Positions 51,768 through 60,545 of a DNA stretch of 64,000 nt are shown here, in pieces (the stretch's first letter is position 1; each line of letters opens with the position of its first letter). A model generated the notes under the pieces. It saw only the letters and a program-made list of their open reading frames with translations. It was not told where the DNA came from and did no database searches. The stretch is from CAYRYU01 sp964428355 (GTDB lineage Bacteria > Muiribacteriota > Ozemobacteria > Ozemobacterales > Ozemobacteraceae): positions 62,001-126,000 of the forward strand of contig CAYRYU010000002.1 in NCBI GenBank assembly GCA_964428355.1, written 5' to 3'. Made by a program: the position numbers and the translations under genes.

Positions 51768-53081
51768 CTAGAACTCGAAACTTCCGTACAACCCGAGCCG
51801 GCGTTCGCGATAGAAGTCCTTGATCGAGTTGGCATACTCCACGAACATGCGCCCCGTCTGGAAACGATACCCCGCCGTACACCCCATCCCCCAGCCCCGC
51901 TCGAACTGGGTGGTCGGGTTCGAGTCGCGAAATGAATTCGAAATCAGGCTTCCCGAGAGGCCCCAAGACCAGTTTGCCCCGATCGTCCTCTCCATCGCCG
52001 TTGTAAGCTGTGCGCTCCTGAAATCGGTCGGGGTCCAGTAGGCATACCCCGCACCCGATGAATCCGTGAGGTTCTCGAAGTTCGCCTGCGAGATCTTCAG
52101 CTCCACCGAGAAGAAGGGAACTCCCTTCCGGTAGACGTAGTGGAGGAAATCAGTCTCGAACCTTCGCCGCGCATTCCCGTCCGAAAGGTCCCCCGCGGAG
52201 AAGGTCTGGAGAATCCGGGACCTCTCGTTGATCTCCCCGGCGAGCGAGAGGGTTCCGAAATCCTCGTAGTAACCATTCCTTATCGTGAAAAGGTTTTCGT
52301 GGAACGAATTCCTTCCAGCGGCGGCGATCACCCGGAAGCTTTTCGTGCCCGTGATTCCCTTCAGTTCGTAGCAATCGACGTTGCTCCGGCCCGCGGTGAT
52401 GGTTTCCGGGGCATATGCGAAAGAAACCTGGGAGCGATGGTCAAGAAGGTATTCGAAAACCGATGAAAGAACCCGGCCGTTCAACTTTCCGGTCGAGTCC
52501 TGGAAGTTCCAGGCTTCGAAACGGTATCTCGCGGAAAGCTTGGGATAGGTGAATGATGGGAAATATGCCTCCACCATGGACATCATTTCCTTCAACCCCC
52601 GGGAGTCCTCGAAGACGACCAGCCCGATCTCGGCAAGGTTGAGGAGTTTGGCCCGAACCTTCTCGAGGTCTTGCCGCAAGGCGTCCGAAAGCGGGTACAT
52701 TTCCGAGAGGCGTTCGAAGATTTCCCGGGTTTTCGAGAAGTTCCCCTGCTGGTAATAGGTCATCGCAAGGCCCTTGCTCGCGAAGAAGTGGTTCGGCCGG
52801 ATTTTCAGGGCCATTTCGAAGAACCTCTCGGCCTCCTCGAGTTTTCCCTGGGTCAGCCTGAGGTTTCCGAGTTCGACCAACGCGTCGAGCTTGGTTGGAC
52901 CGTATTGGAGCTTCTCGATCGCGATATCGCGTTCGATCGCCTGGAGGGACCGGAGTTCGTTGCTCAAAGGGCTCTCGAGGCTCTCCTCCGGGACGATGAA
53001 ATCTATCGGCTGGCCCAGGGTACGTCCCCCGGAGGCCAGGACAAAAATCAACGACAGGAAATATGCGATGACTCGCCTCAT
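51768..53081 (-). CDS. TPR plus outer-membrane beta-barrel protein
   Basis: A 437-residue exported protein. A signal peptide (about residues 1-23) is followed by TPR units (ALVELGNLRLTQGKLEEAERFFEMALKIRPNHFFASKGLA, residues 66-135, in two repeats). From about residue 170 it has alternating polar/aromatic strands with the C-terminal GLYGSFEF, ending in Phe as outer-membrane barrels do for Bam recognition. It may anchor a protein complex at the outer membrane. I do not recognise a named family. Confidence 0.68.
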   Translation of the reverse strand: MRRVIAYFLSLIFVLASGGRTLGQPIDFIVPEESLESPLSNELRSLQAIERDIAIEKLQYGPTKLDALVELGNLRLTQGKLEEAERFFEMALKIRPNHFFASKGLAMTYYQQGNFSKTREIFERLSEMYPLSDALRQDLEKVRAKLLNLAEIGLVVFEDSRGLKEMMSMVEAYFPSFTYPKLSARYRFEAWNFQDSTGKLNGRVLSSVFEYLLDHRSQVSFAYAPETITAGRSNVDCYELKGITGTKSFRVIAAAGRNSFHENLFTIRNGYYEDFGTLSLAGEINERSRILQTFSAGDLSDGNARRRFETDFLHYVYRKGVPFFSVELKISQANFENLTDSSGAGYAYWTPTDFRSAQLTTAMERTIGANWSWGLSGSLISNSFRDSNPTTQFERGWGMGCTAGYRFQTGRMFVEYANSIKDFYRERRLGLYGSFEF

Positions 53082-53129
53082 CCCCCCCCATATCGGCGGG
53101 AAGACGTGAATTCACAACGAAGGAAATGA

Positions 53130-53155
53130 AAAAGGACCCCTTTCGGGGTCCTTTT
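53130..53155 (-). terminator. Terminator of the abundant secreted protein gene
   Basis: AAAAGGACCCC (53130-53140) and GGGGTCCTTTT (53145-53155) form an 11-base perfect stem with a four-base loop; a T run follows on both strands. It stands 29 bases after the stop codon at 53184-53186. Confidence 0.85.
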
Positions 53156-53183
53156 CTTTTTCGACCTGTCTGGAAAAACGCTT

Positions 53184-54188
53184 CTATTTGGTTCCGGGAG
53201 CGGGAGCCGGGGTCTGTCCGGGCATTCCGCCGCCGCTCTTGATGCGCTCTTCGATCTTCTTGCGAACCTCGTCGAGTTTCTCCTTGGAAACGTTCAGGGA
53301 GACCTTGGCGGTGGTATCGGCGCACTCGATCTTGACCATGTTGAGGATCTCACCCGCTTCGGGGGTGTTTCCGGCGAACATCTTGATCATGGCCAGGAAA
53401 CCCTGGAGAGAGGTCTCGAGGGGAGCCATGTTCTCTTTCTTGTCGATCTCGCCGCAGAAGTTGAAGGTGATGTTGTTGTCGTAATTGAAGGAGAAGAACA
53501 GGGCGTTGACCGCGGCAAGGGGGGCAGCCTGCGGGTTGGCCTTGGCCTGGTCCTTGAGGTTCTGGGGAATGAGGCCTACGCCCCAAAGGCTGGAGTTGGT
53601 GTCGACCTTCTTTAGAAGGGCGCCAACGGCGGCATTGGCGGACAGATTCTTGGCGTTGGCGGATTTCACTCCGACCACGGCTTCGAGAGCGGGGTTGGTC
53701 CCGATGAGGGCGGTCTTGTTGTCGAGGAAAACGCCCATCCCGTCGGATTCCTTCTTGCCCTTGATCGCGTCGAAACCCTTGAACTTGATGATCTCGACGT
53801 CAGCGGCGGCCTTCTCGTCCTTCTTGATGGCTTCGATGATCTTCGCGGGATCGAAATTCCCGTCGACCAGGACGCCGGCTTCCTGCTTTTCGCTCTTGGG
53901 ATCGATCTTCCCGGCCACGAAAACCACGATCTGGGTGAGATCCTTGAGGGGATCGACGCCGGTCTTGGCGATGAACTCGTCGTAAGCTTTCTTCTGCTCG
54001 GGAGTCTGCTTGGCCATTCCGTCGGTGATCTGCTTCTTCACCATTTCGGTGGAGATGATCTTGCCCAGGTTGATGTTGAAAACGAAAGAGGTATCCTCGG
54101 GCACGAGTTGGAGCAAATCCCCGGCAAAAGCCGAGCCGGTGGCCATAGCGCTAACCAGGATTGCGACCAGGATGAACTTCTTAAACAT
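53184..54188 (-). CDS. Secreted Lys-rich protein of unknown function, probably abundant
   Basis: A 334-residue protein with a clear signal peptide (MFKKFILVAILVSAMATGSAFA). The mature part is rich in Lys, Ala, Val and Asn, with alternating strand-helix pattern (LLQLVPEDTSFVFNINLGK, IDPKSEKQEAGVLVDGNFD, GMGVFLDNKTALIGTNPALEAVVGVKS); this resembles proteins with a repeated two-lobed fold often annotated as DUF3352-like, but I am not certain. The C terminus is Gly/Pro-rich. A strong promoter, a strong ribosome site (GGAG and AGGA before the ATG), a strong terminator and highly regular codon choice (AAG for Lys, AAC for Asn) suggest high expression. Confidence 0.6.
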   Translation of the reverse strand: MFKKFILVAILVSAMATGSAFAGDLLQLVPEDTSFVFNINLGKIISTEMVKKQITDGMAKQTPEQKKAYDEFIAKTGVDPLKDLTQIVVFVAGKIDPKSEKQEAGVLVDGNFDPAKIIEAIKKDEKAAADVEIIKFKGFDAIKGKKESDGMGVFLDNKTALIGTNPALEAVVGVKSANAKNLSANAAVGALLKKVDTNSSLWGVGLIPQNLKDQAKANPQAAPLAAVNALFFSFNYDNNITFNFCGEIDKKENMAPLETSLQGFLAMIKMFAGNTPEAGEILNMVKIECADTTAKVSLNVSKEKLDEVRKKIEERIKSGGGMPGQTPAPAPGTK

Positions 54189-54249
54189 CGGATCCTTTCT
54201 CCTACGTGGTTTTCGAATTTGCCGGAGGAACCCCCCGGGATTCGAGTGA

Positions 54250-54279
54250 ATGATATCGAATCGTTTCGGGGAAAGTCAA
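54250..54279 (-). promoter_or_regulatory. Promoter of the secreted Lys-rich protein gene
   Basis: On the minus strand TTGACT (54279-54274), an 18-base spacer and TATCAT (54255-54250), about 60 bases before the start codon. Confidence 0.6.
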
Positions 54280-54353
54280 GAAAATTCGGAACTCCAGCGG
54301 ACTTCAAGGTTCCTTGGAAGGTCCTCCCGGATTTCGAGGCGGCAGATTCCGGA

Positions 54354-55796
54354 TCAGGGGCTTTTTATCAGGAGAATCCCTTCGGTCTGCCCGACCATTC
54401 TCGACCCGGCGATGGAGGGGGAGAAAGACGCCGCCCCCAGATTCAGGGCAAGGATGGCGGCTTCCGCCGTACCGTCGAACGAGTGCCTGACGAAGACGAA
54501 CTCCTGCGGGAAGGAAGGCGCAGGGGAACCGGTCGAAGGCGCGTCGGGGGAGGAAGGCCCGAAAACCCGCATGATTGGACGGGGTGGAAGGTAAAAACTC
54601 ATCCCCAGGCGGCCTTCCTCGGTTGCGGAAACGATCGGAAGGGATCCGGTTCTTCCCTTTTCCATCCCCTTGACCCAATCCGCGATCGGGCGGAACGACG
54701 GCCTCGAAAGGTATGGGGACGAGCTGGAAACGGCCACGCCCGCCGCGAGCAGGACCAACCCGCTCCAGCCGAGCCATTTCCGGGGAATGAGGTTGGCAAG
54801 AGCCGTTCCGATCCCAAGCGAGAAGATGGGAAGCGAGCCGATGAGATTCCGGGGTTGCCCCAGGGGAAGAAAGAAACTCGCAATCCATACCATCAGGATG
54901 TGTGCCAGTGGCATCCCGAGAATCACGGGGCTGGTTCTGAGGGCCAGCAGGAACAAGCCGACGGTTGCAAGTCCGAGAAGGTCTCCCGCCAAACCTGCGA
55001 AGAAGTCGCCGGCCGGATCCAGGCTGAAGTGCATCCCTGCCACGAAGGGGGAAACCGGCTGGGAAAGGTGCTGGATCATCCACCGGGGGGAATGGAAGGC
55101 CTGTTCGTGGAGGAATGGGCTCCACGCGAGGAAGAAGATGGCTATGATCCCCAATGTGGCAAGTTGACGGCGGAACGGGGGACCGGCTTTCGAAAAAAGG
55201 AGGCAGAGCTCCTTTGCCAGCAGGAATACTCCGCCCGAATAATGGACGAAGGGAAGAGCAACGTTCGAAACCATCCAGAAGGCCATTCCCCGACGATTCC
55301 GAGGGTTCCGGTCCGGCCAGGAAAAGTCGGAAAGCACCGCCAGGACCACAATCGCCATCAGGGCTGAATACGGCCGGGCTTCCAGCGAGTATCGCAGGCA
55401 CATCGGCGAAACGGCAAGGTACGTTCCTCCCAGGAGCCCAGCTTCGGGATTGCCCAGGATCCTTCCGAGCTCGCAAACCCCTTTGACCGCCACCAGGGAA
55501 AAAACGACCGAAAGCGCCCTCGTGGCCGATTCCGACCAGCCGAACACCCCGCCCCAGAGTTTCAGGACCGCGAAATAGAGCGGAGGATGGACCTCCTCGC
55601 CGACAAGGGTATGCCAGAATCCTTCCCATGGCTGATTCGAAAGGGTGACAGAACGGATTTCATCGTACCAGAAGCCTTCCGAATCCAGGAGGGAAAGCCG
55701 GACCACCCCCGCGACCGCGATGATCAACCACCCCATCCAGGCCGGAGGAAGCGCCATGTTCGGTGCCGTTTGCCCATCGTGAAAGTTGTTTTCCAT
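54354..55796 (-). CDS. Glycosyltransferase family 39-like membrane protein
   Basis: A 480-residue protein with about ten to twelve membrane helices and the GT-C signature FWYDEIRS near residue 42 (Asp-Glu in the first outer loop), followed by HPPLYFAVLKLWG. This is the pattern of PMT/ArnT-like enzymes that move a sugar from a polyprenyl-phosphate donor onto lipid or protein at the outer face of the inner membrane. The C-terminal 120 residues are a soluble domain. The substrate is unknown. Confidence 0.8.
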   Translation of the reverse strand: MENNFHDGQTAPNMALPPAWMGWLIIAVAGVVRLSLLDSEGFWYDEIRSVTLSNQPWEGFWHTLVGEEVHPPLYFAVLKLWGGVFGWSESATRALSVVFSLVAVKGVCELGRILGNPEAGLLGGTYLAVSPMCLRYSLEARPYSALMAIVVLAVLSDFSWPDRNPRNRRGMAFWMVSNVALPFVHYSGGVFLLAKELCLLFSKAGPPFRRQLATLGIIAIFFLAWSPFLHEQAFHSPRWMIQHLSQPVSPFVAGMHFSLDPAGDFFAGLAGDLLGLATVGLFLLALRTSPVILGMPLAHILMVWIASFFLPLGQPRNLIGSLPIFSLGIGTALANLIPRKWLGWSGLVLLAAGVAVSSSSPYLSRPSFRPIADWVKGMEKGRTGSLPIVSATEEGRLGMSFYLPPRPIMRVFGPSSPDAPSTGSPAPSFPQEFVFVRHSFDGTAEAAILALNLGAASFSPSIAGSRMVGQTEGILLIKSP

Positions 55797-56191
55797 CGAC
55801 TGCGGTAATCAGGCTATTCCAAAACCCCGAAAAATGGAAGTTTCGAAGAAGTGACGACCCGGTCACTGGTTTTCCCTTCAATTTTTTCCAGTTTGCACGC
55901 ACAGCCCATCCGGTAATAGTGGCCCCGGAAGAATTCTTCAGGTTCTCCGAAAGTCCCAGGAAGTATCTGGATGAAGTTTGAGGCTTCGGGGCTACTCCGA
56001 GGTTCAGCCCCGGGTGCGCTCACGTGGCCTTCAAGCGGTGACCGGATGGCCGCGTCACCGAAAAACTGGTCGAGTGTCCCCCTTCTTGTGGGAGGCACGG
56101 AATTGTGGTAGCATCTTTTCCACTCTTGGAACCCCCAGGACCGAGGGGGATTTCCAGGGACTTTTCGGGAAGGTGGAACCCGCAACCGGAT
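55797..56191. other. 395-base gap between the divergent GT39 and AccB-like genes
   Basis: I see no supported gene here. It holds the promoter of the AccB-like gene near its right end, and a dyad GTGAC-GACCCG-GTCAC at 55851-55866 of unknown meaning. Open frames on both strands have no good ribosome site and no family resemblance. Confidence 0.5.
56086..56114 (+). promoter_or_regulatory. Possible promoter of the AccB-like/accC operon
   Basis: TTGTGG (56086-56091), 17 bases, TAGCAT (56109-56114). Each box matches consensus at four of six positions. Confidence 0.4.
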
Positions 56192-56635
56192 ATGGATGAC
56201 ATCAACGTCGGACAGCTCCAAAGATTACTTACCGCTCTCGACCAGGAGGGTTTCCAGTCACTGGATCTCTCATTTCCCCAACAAGGAATCCGCGTGAAAG
56301 TCGTTGTCCCGCAGAGAGCCCGGGACCTGCCTTCCGACCGCCCAGGCCCCGCGACCCACGTTCCTTCCACTGAGTCAGGATCGGCCTCCGTTGCCGAGAA
56401 TCTTTTTGTCAAGGTCCTTTCCGAGCGGGTAGGAATCTTTTCCGGCGGCAAGACCCCCATCGCCCCCGGGTCAAAAATCGCAAGAAATGCCCCGCTGGGG
56501 GCGATAAAGGGAATCAGCTTCCAGGACACCGTCAGATCGCCGGTGGATGGGAAACTGGCGGAAATCCACGTCCGGGACGGAGAGATCGTGGAATTCGGGA
56601 AACTCCTTTTCACTATCGAACGACTCCCCGGCTGA
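56192..56635 (+). CDS. AccB-like (BCCP) protein lacking the biotin lysine
   Basis: A 147-residue protein with the N-terminal helix of BCCP (VGQLQRLLTALDQEGFQSLDL), a Pro/Ser linker (about 45-65) and a C-terminal biotinyl-domain fold. Gap-free alignment of residues 93-143 with E. coli AccB puts GISF (107-110) at the AMKM site, so Ser109 takes the place of the biotinylated lysine. The strand after it (KLAEIHVRDGEIVEFGKLLFTIE) is well kept. It sits 42 bases before accC. It cannot carry biotin by the known route, so it may be a structural or inhibitory partner like the plant BADC proteins. Lys106, three residues off, cannot be ruled out as a shifted acceptor. Confidence 0.8.
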   Translation: MDDINVGQLQRLLTALDQEGFQSLDLSFPQQGIRVKVVVPQRARDLPSDRPGPATHVPSTESGSASVAENLFVKVLSERVGIFSGGKTPIAPGSKIARNAPLGAIKGISFQDTVRSPVDGKLAEIHVRDGEIVEFGKLLFTIERLPG

Positions 56636-56677
56636 CCCTTTAACCGGGATCCCGAACAGGATCCCAAAGGAGCATCG

Positions 56678-58081
56678 ATGTTCAAGAAAGTATTGATCGC
56701 CAACCGCGGAGAGATCGCCGTTCGCGTCATAAGAACGCTCAGACGGCTCGGGGTTTCGACCGTGGCGATGTTTTCAGAGGCCGACCGCGAGGCTCTCCAT
56801 GTCAAGCTGGCCGATGAAGCCTACTGCATCGGTCCCGCCCGACCGGACATGTCCTATCTGAACATCCCCAACATACTGTCGGTCGCCCAGGCGACGAAGT
56901 GCGACGCAATCCACCCCGGCTACGGGTTCCTTTCCGAAAACCCCAGTTTCGCCGAGATCACGCAGAAATGCGGGTTCGTCTTCATCGGTCCGAACCACCG
57001 GGCCATCGAGCGGATGGGACAGAAATCGGTCGCCCGGGACCTGATGCAGCGCACCGGCGTTCCCATCATGCCCGGTTCTCCAGGGAGCATCGAGGATTCC
57101 CAGGAAGGGCTGAAGATCGCCCAGGAGATCGGCTTTCCGGTCCTGATCAAGGCCACCGCCGGTGGCGGGGGGCGGGGAATGAGGCTTGCCGAAGACGAAT
57201 CCCGCTTCAAGACACTTTTCGAGACCGCCCGCGGGGAAGCGCAATCCGCTTTCGGCGACGGGCGTGTCTACATCGAGAAGTATCTCCGGAATCCCCGGCA
57301 CATCGAGATCCAGATCATGGCGGACAACCACGGGAACGTGATCGCCCTGGGCGAACGGGAATGTTCGATCCAGCGCAGGCACCAGAAGCTGATCGAGGAA
57401 TCCCCGTCTCCCGCCGTCGATGCGGCTCTCCGCGCAAGGATGATCGAGACCGCGATCAGGGCGGCGCAGGCGATCGAGTATCGGAACGCCGGAACCATCG
57501 AATTCCTGCTGGACGAGAAGGGTGCGTTCTACTTCATGGAGATGAACACCCGCCTCCAGGTCGAGCATCCGGTCACGGAGTTCGTCTGCGACCAGGATCT
57601 GGTCGAACTCCAGCTGCTCGCGGCAACAGGCGAAAAGCTTCCGATAACGCAGGACAAGGTCACGCAGCGGGGCTGGTCGATCGAGTGCCGGGTCAATGCG
57701 GAGGATGTCCAACAGGGCTTCAGCCCCTGCCCTGGAAGGATCACCCAGTACATCCCTCCCGGTGGCCCCTGGGTCAGGGTGGATTCGGCGGCCTACCCGG
57801 GGTATCTGGTCAGCCCCAGCTACGATTCGATGGTCGCCAAGCTCGCGGTTTGGGGTCCCACCAGGCTCGATGCGATCGAACGGATGAAGGTCGCCCTCGG
57901 GGAGTTCACGATCGAGGGCATCAAGACCACCATCCCCTTCCACAGTTTCGTGATGTCGCACCCGGAGTTCCGGGCGGGAAACATCTCCACCCGCTTCGTC
58001 GACACCCATTTCGAGGCGTTCAGGTCATCCCTTTCCAAAGCGGTCTCGGGGGGGGGGAACGTCCTGAGCGCAGGCTCCTGA
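56678..58081 (+). CDS. accC: Biotin carboxylase subunit of acetyl-CoA carboxylase
   Basis: ATP-grasp enzyme that carboxylates biotin on BCCP, the first step of fatty acid synthesis. The 467-residue protein is slightly longer than E. coli AccC (449). It has KVLIANRGEIAVRVIRTLR, HPGYGFLSEN, KATAGGGGRGM, GDGRVYIEKYL, ECSIQRRHQKLIEE and MEMNTRLQVEHPVTE. It follows the AccB-like gene by 42 bases. No accA, accD or functional accB is visible in the window, so a normal biotin carrier must be elsewhere. Confidence 0.95.
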   Translation: MFKKVLIANRGEIAVRVIRTLRRLGVSTVAMFSEADREALHVKLADEAYCIGPARPDMSYLNIPNILSVAQATKCDAIHPGYGFLSENPSFAEITQKCGFVFIGPNHRAIERMGQKSVARDLMQRTGVPIMPGSPGSIEDSQEGLKIAQEIGFPVLIKATAGGGGRGMRLAEDESRFKTLFETARGEAQSAFGDGRVYIEKYLRNPRHIEIQIMADNHGNVIALGERECSIQRRHQKLIEESPSPAVDAALRARMIETAIRAAQAIEYRNAGTIEFLLDEKGAFYFMEMNTRLQVEHPVTEFVCDQDLVELQLLAATGEKLPITQDKVTQRGWSIECRVNAEDVQQGFSPCPGRITQYIPPGGPWVRVDSAAYPGYLVSPSYDSMVAKLAVWGPTRLDAIERMKVALGEFTIEGIKTTIPFHSFVMSHPEFRAGNISTRFVDTHFEAFRSSLSKAVSGGGNVLSAGS

Positions 58082-58100
58082 GAAGCAACGGAAGGGGTAG

Positions 58101-59372
58101 ATGGAAGGTTCGATGACGACGGAGGGCCACGATCAGGCTCTTTCGGTCTTCGAGCTGACCCTGCGTGTCAAGAGGCTTCTCCAGGAAGACGAAGTTCTGA
58201 GCGGGGTCTGGGTCAAAGGGGAGATCTCGAACCTCACCCGGGCGGCTTCGGGCCACACCTACTTCACGCTCAAGGACGACCGGGCCGTTCTCAAAGCCAC
58301 TCTCTGGGCGGGAAACCGAAAACGGATCAAGACCGATTTCAAGAGCGGGGACCTCGTCTCGGCATTCGGAAGCATTTCGGTATACGAACCTCGCGGAGAG
58401 TACCAGCTGATCGTCTCCGATCTCAAGCCCGCGGGCATCGGATCCCTTTTCGAGGCTTTCGAGAAACTGAAAAGGAAGCTCGAGGCGGAGGGTCTTTTCG
58501 CCCCTGAGCGAAAGGTCCCCCTTCCCTTTCTCCCCCGGGGTGTCGGAGTGGTCACCTCCCCGAAGGGTGCGGTGATCCAGGACATCTTCCGGGTTATCCG
58601 GAGAAGGTTTCCCAACATGCCGATCTTCCTGGTTCCCGCGAAAGTGCAGGGGGAAGGTTCCGCGGAAGAGGTGGCCGAAGGCCTCCGCCGGCTTGACGCG
58701 GATCCCCGGATCGACGTCATAATCGTTGCCCGGGGCGGTGGAAGCATCGAGGATCTCTGGACCTTCAACGAGGAGTCCGTCGCCCGCGCGATCGCGGCCG
58801 CGGTCAAGCCCGTCATTTCTGCCGTCGGCCACGAAACCGATTTCACTATCGCCGATTTCGTGGCGGACAAGAGAGCCGCGACCCCGTCGGTCGCCGGCGA
58901 GCTCGTCGTCCCTGTGAAGGAGGATCTGATCAGGGCAGTGACGGAACGATGCCTGAGGATCGGCCGTTCGCTGCGCGGAATGATCTCAATCTCACGACAG
59001 ATACTCCGGAAAGCCCTGGCGTGCCGATTCCTCCGGCAGCCCCAGCTCCTGGTCGCGGAGCGGAAGCTGCTTGCGGCCAACCTCCTTCGCGACCTCGAAA
59101 CACGCTTCCGACGGGTTGTCGAGCAGGCACGGAACCGCTTTTCCGTGGGCAGCTCCCGCTTGACGGCGTTGAATCCTCTTGCGGTCCTGAAGCGTGGTTT
59201 TTCCATAGCCTCCGACGAAAACGGAGCGGTCCTGACGAGCGCGAGGGACCTCGTCAAGGGCCAGGCCCTGTCACTCCAGTTCCACGACGGCCGTGCCGGA
59301 ACGCGGATAGAGTCGGTGGAGCGAAACCGAAAGGAACCGAAAAATGACGAAGAAAGTTGCCCCCCCCGATGA
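58101..59372 (+). CDS. xseA: Exodeoxyribonuclease VII large subunit
   Basis: Catalytic subunit of the single-strand-specific exonuclease VII. The 423-residue protein opens with an OB-fold (GEISNLTRAASGHTYFTLKD) and contains GVGVVTSPKGAVIQDI, the conserved IIVARGGGSIEDLWTFNEE and GHETDFTIADFVAD motifs, then a long coiled-coil region. GGAAGGGG precedes the ATG at 58101; an ATG at 58113 is an alternative. xseB overlaps its 3' end by 29 bases. Confidence 0.95.
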   Translation: MEGSMTTEGHDQALSVFELTLRVKRLLQEDEVLSGVWVKGEISNLTRAASGHTYFTLKDDRAVLKATLWAGNRKRIKTDFKSGDLVSAFGSISVYEPRGEYQLIVSDLKPAGIGSLFEAFEKLKRKLEAEGLFAPERKVPLPFLPRGVGVVTSPKGAVIQDIFRVIRRRFPNMPIFLVPAKVQGEGSAEEVAEGLRRLDADPRIDVIIVARGGGSIEDLWTFNEESVARAIAAAVKPVISAVGHETDFTIADFVADKRAATPSVAGELVVPVKEDLIRAVTERCLRIGRSLRGMISISRQILRKALACRFLRQPQLLVAERKLLAANLLRDLETRFRRVVEQARNRFSVGSSRLTALNPLAVLKRGFSIASDENGAVLTSARDLVKGQALSLQFHDGRAGTRIESVERNRKEPKNDEESCPPR

Positions 59373-59640
59373 CCTGAAACGCCTTCTCACGCTACGTCCT
59401 GAATCGATCGCGGAGATGACCTTCGAAACCGCGATGGAAAACCTCGAAAGGATAGTTGAAGCCCTCGAAACCGAGGGAACCCCGCTCGACGTGGGGTTGA
59501 AACTTTACGAAGTGGGAAACGAGCTGGGAAAGAAATGCACGCAGGCACTCGACGCGACCGAAGCCAGGATGGTGCAGTTGATGGGCGCGGGAGACCAGGA
59601 GTCCGAAGTCCCCTTCGACCCCGAGAAAGACGGTCGCTGA
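59344..59640 (+). CDS. xseB: Exodeoxyribonuclease VII small subunit
   Basis: A 98-residue partner of XseA. The family pattern is clear: MTFETAMENLERIVEALETEGTPLDVGLKLYEVGNEL followed by a helical segment. An extra N-terminal stretch of about 22 residues precedes the usual start. It is coupled to xseA by overlap and is followed by ispA at two bases, the common xseA-xseB-ispA order. Confidence 0.93.
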   Translation: MTKKVAPPDDLKRLLTLRPESIAEMTFETAMENLERIVEALETEGTPLDVGLKLYEVGNELGKKCTQALDATEARMVQLMGAGDQESEVPFDPEKDGR

Positions 59641-59642
59641 AG

Positions 59643-60545
59643 GTGAATCGGTCGGTCACTCCCGATATCGGGTCCTGGCTCGAGTCCTGCCGGGTCCGAG
59701 TCGATGAGGCTCTCGAGCGCTGGCTTCCGGCCGCAGCCGGGGATGGCGGCAAACTCCATGAGGCGATGCGGTACAGCGTTTTCGCGGGCGGGAAAAGGAT
59801 TCGCCCCGTCCTTTGCCTGGCGGTTGCGGAGGGGCTTGGCGGCCACCGCGAGGCGTTCCTGCGCGCGGCTTCCGCCATCGAACTCCTACATACCTATTCG
59901 CTGATCCATGACGATCTTCCCGCCCTCGACAACGATTCTCTCCGGCGGGGAAAGCCGACCAGCCACAAGGTGTTCGGGGAGGGGATGGCAATTCTCGCCG
60001 GGGATGCCCTTTTGACGCTCGCGTTCGAATGGATGGGGACCGCGGGGCGCAGCTTCGATCCCTCCAGAGGATTGGAGGCGGTGGAGCTCTTCGCCAGGGT
60101 TTCCGGACCCGCGGGAATGGTGGGCGGCCAGGTCCTCGACGTCGAGTCCGAACATCTCCAGGTTACTCCGGAAAGGTTACGGACCATCCATCGGCTGAAG
60201 ACCGGGGCCCTGATTCGAGGTTCGGTCGAGATCGGGGCGATCCTTGGGGGTGCCTCCCCCGATGAAAGGGAGCGCTTCCGTACATTCGGGGAGGAAATCG
60301 GCGTCCTCTTCCAGATCGTGGATGACATCCTCGACGTCGAGGGTGACGTCTCAGTGCTGGGAAAGACCCCGGGCAGCGACGTCAGGAAGGGGAAAGCGAC
60401 TTTCCCATCCATCCTTGGAATCCAGGTTGCCAAAGACCTCGCGGACAAGGCAGAGCGCCAGGCAATCGACGCCCTGGGCAACCTGGGGAAAACCATTCCG
60501 GTGCTCGTGGAACTCGCCCGCTTCATCAGAAGGAGGTCCAATTGA
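59643..60545 (+). CDS. ispA: Farnesyl diphosphate synthase (polyprenyl synthetase)
   Basis: Condenses IPP with DMAPP and GPP to make farnesyl diphosphate. The 300-residue protein has GGKRIRPVL, the first aspartate-rich motif DDLPALDND near residue 91, a Lys/Thr pair, FQIVDDILDVEGD with the second motif, and the C-terminal tail. GTG at 59643 follows the xseB stop by two bases with GAAGG upstream. dxs, often next in this cluster, is absent; ispD follows instead. Confidence 0.92.
   Translation: MNRSVTPDIGSWLESCRVRVDEALERWLPAAAGDGGKLHEAMRYSVFAGGKRIRPVLCLAVAEGLGGHREAFLRAASAIELLHTYSLIHDDLPALDNDSLRRGKPTSHKVFGEGMAILAGDALLTLAFEWMGTAGRSFDPSRGLEAVELFARVSGPAGMVGGQVLDVESEHLQVTPERLRTIHRLKTGALIRGSVEIGAILGGASPDERERFRTFGEEIGVLFQIVDDILDVEGDVSVLGKTPGSDVRKGKATFPSILGIQVAKDLADKAERQAIDALGNLGKTIPVLVELARFIRRRSN

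Noticed and set aside
55763..56100. Small open frames between the GT39 and AccB-like genes
   Set aside because: No ribosome sites, no family resemblance, and frames overlap on both strands.
56504..56512. Lys106 as a shifted biotin site in the AccB-like protein
   Set aside because: Gap-free alignment over 50 residues places it three residues before the hairpin tip, opposite Glu of EAMKM; not excluded, but less likely.
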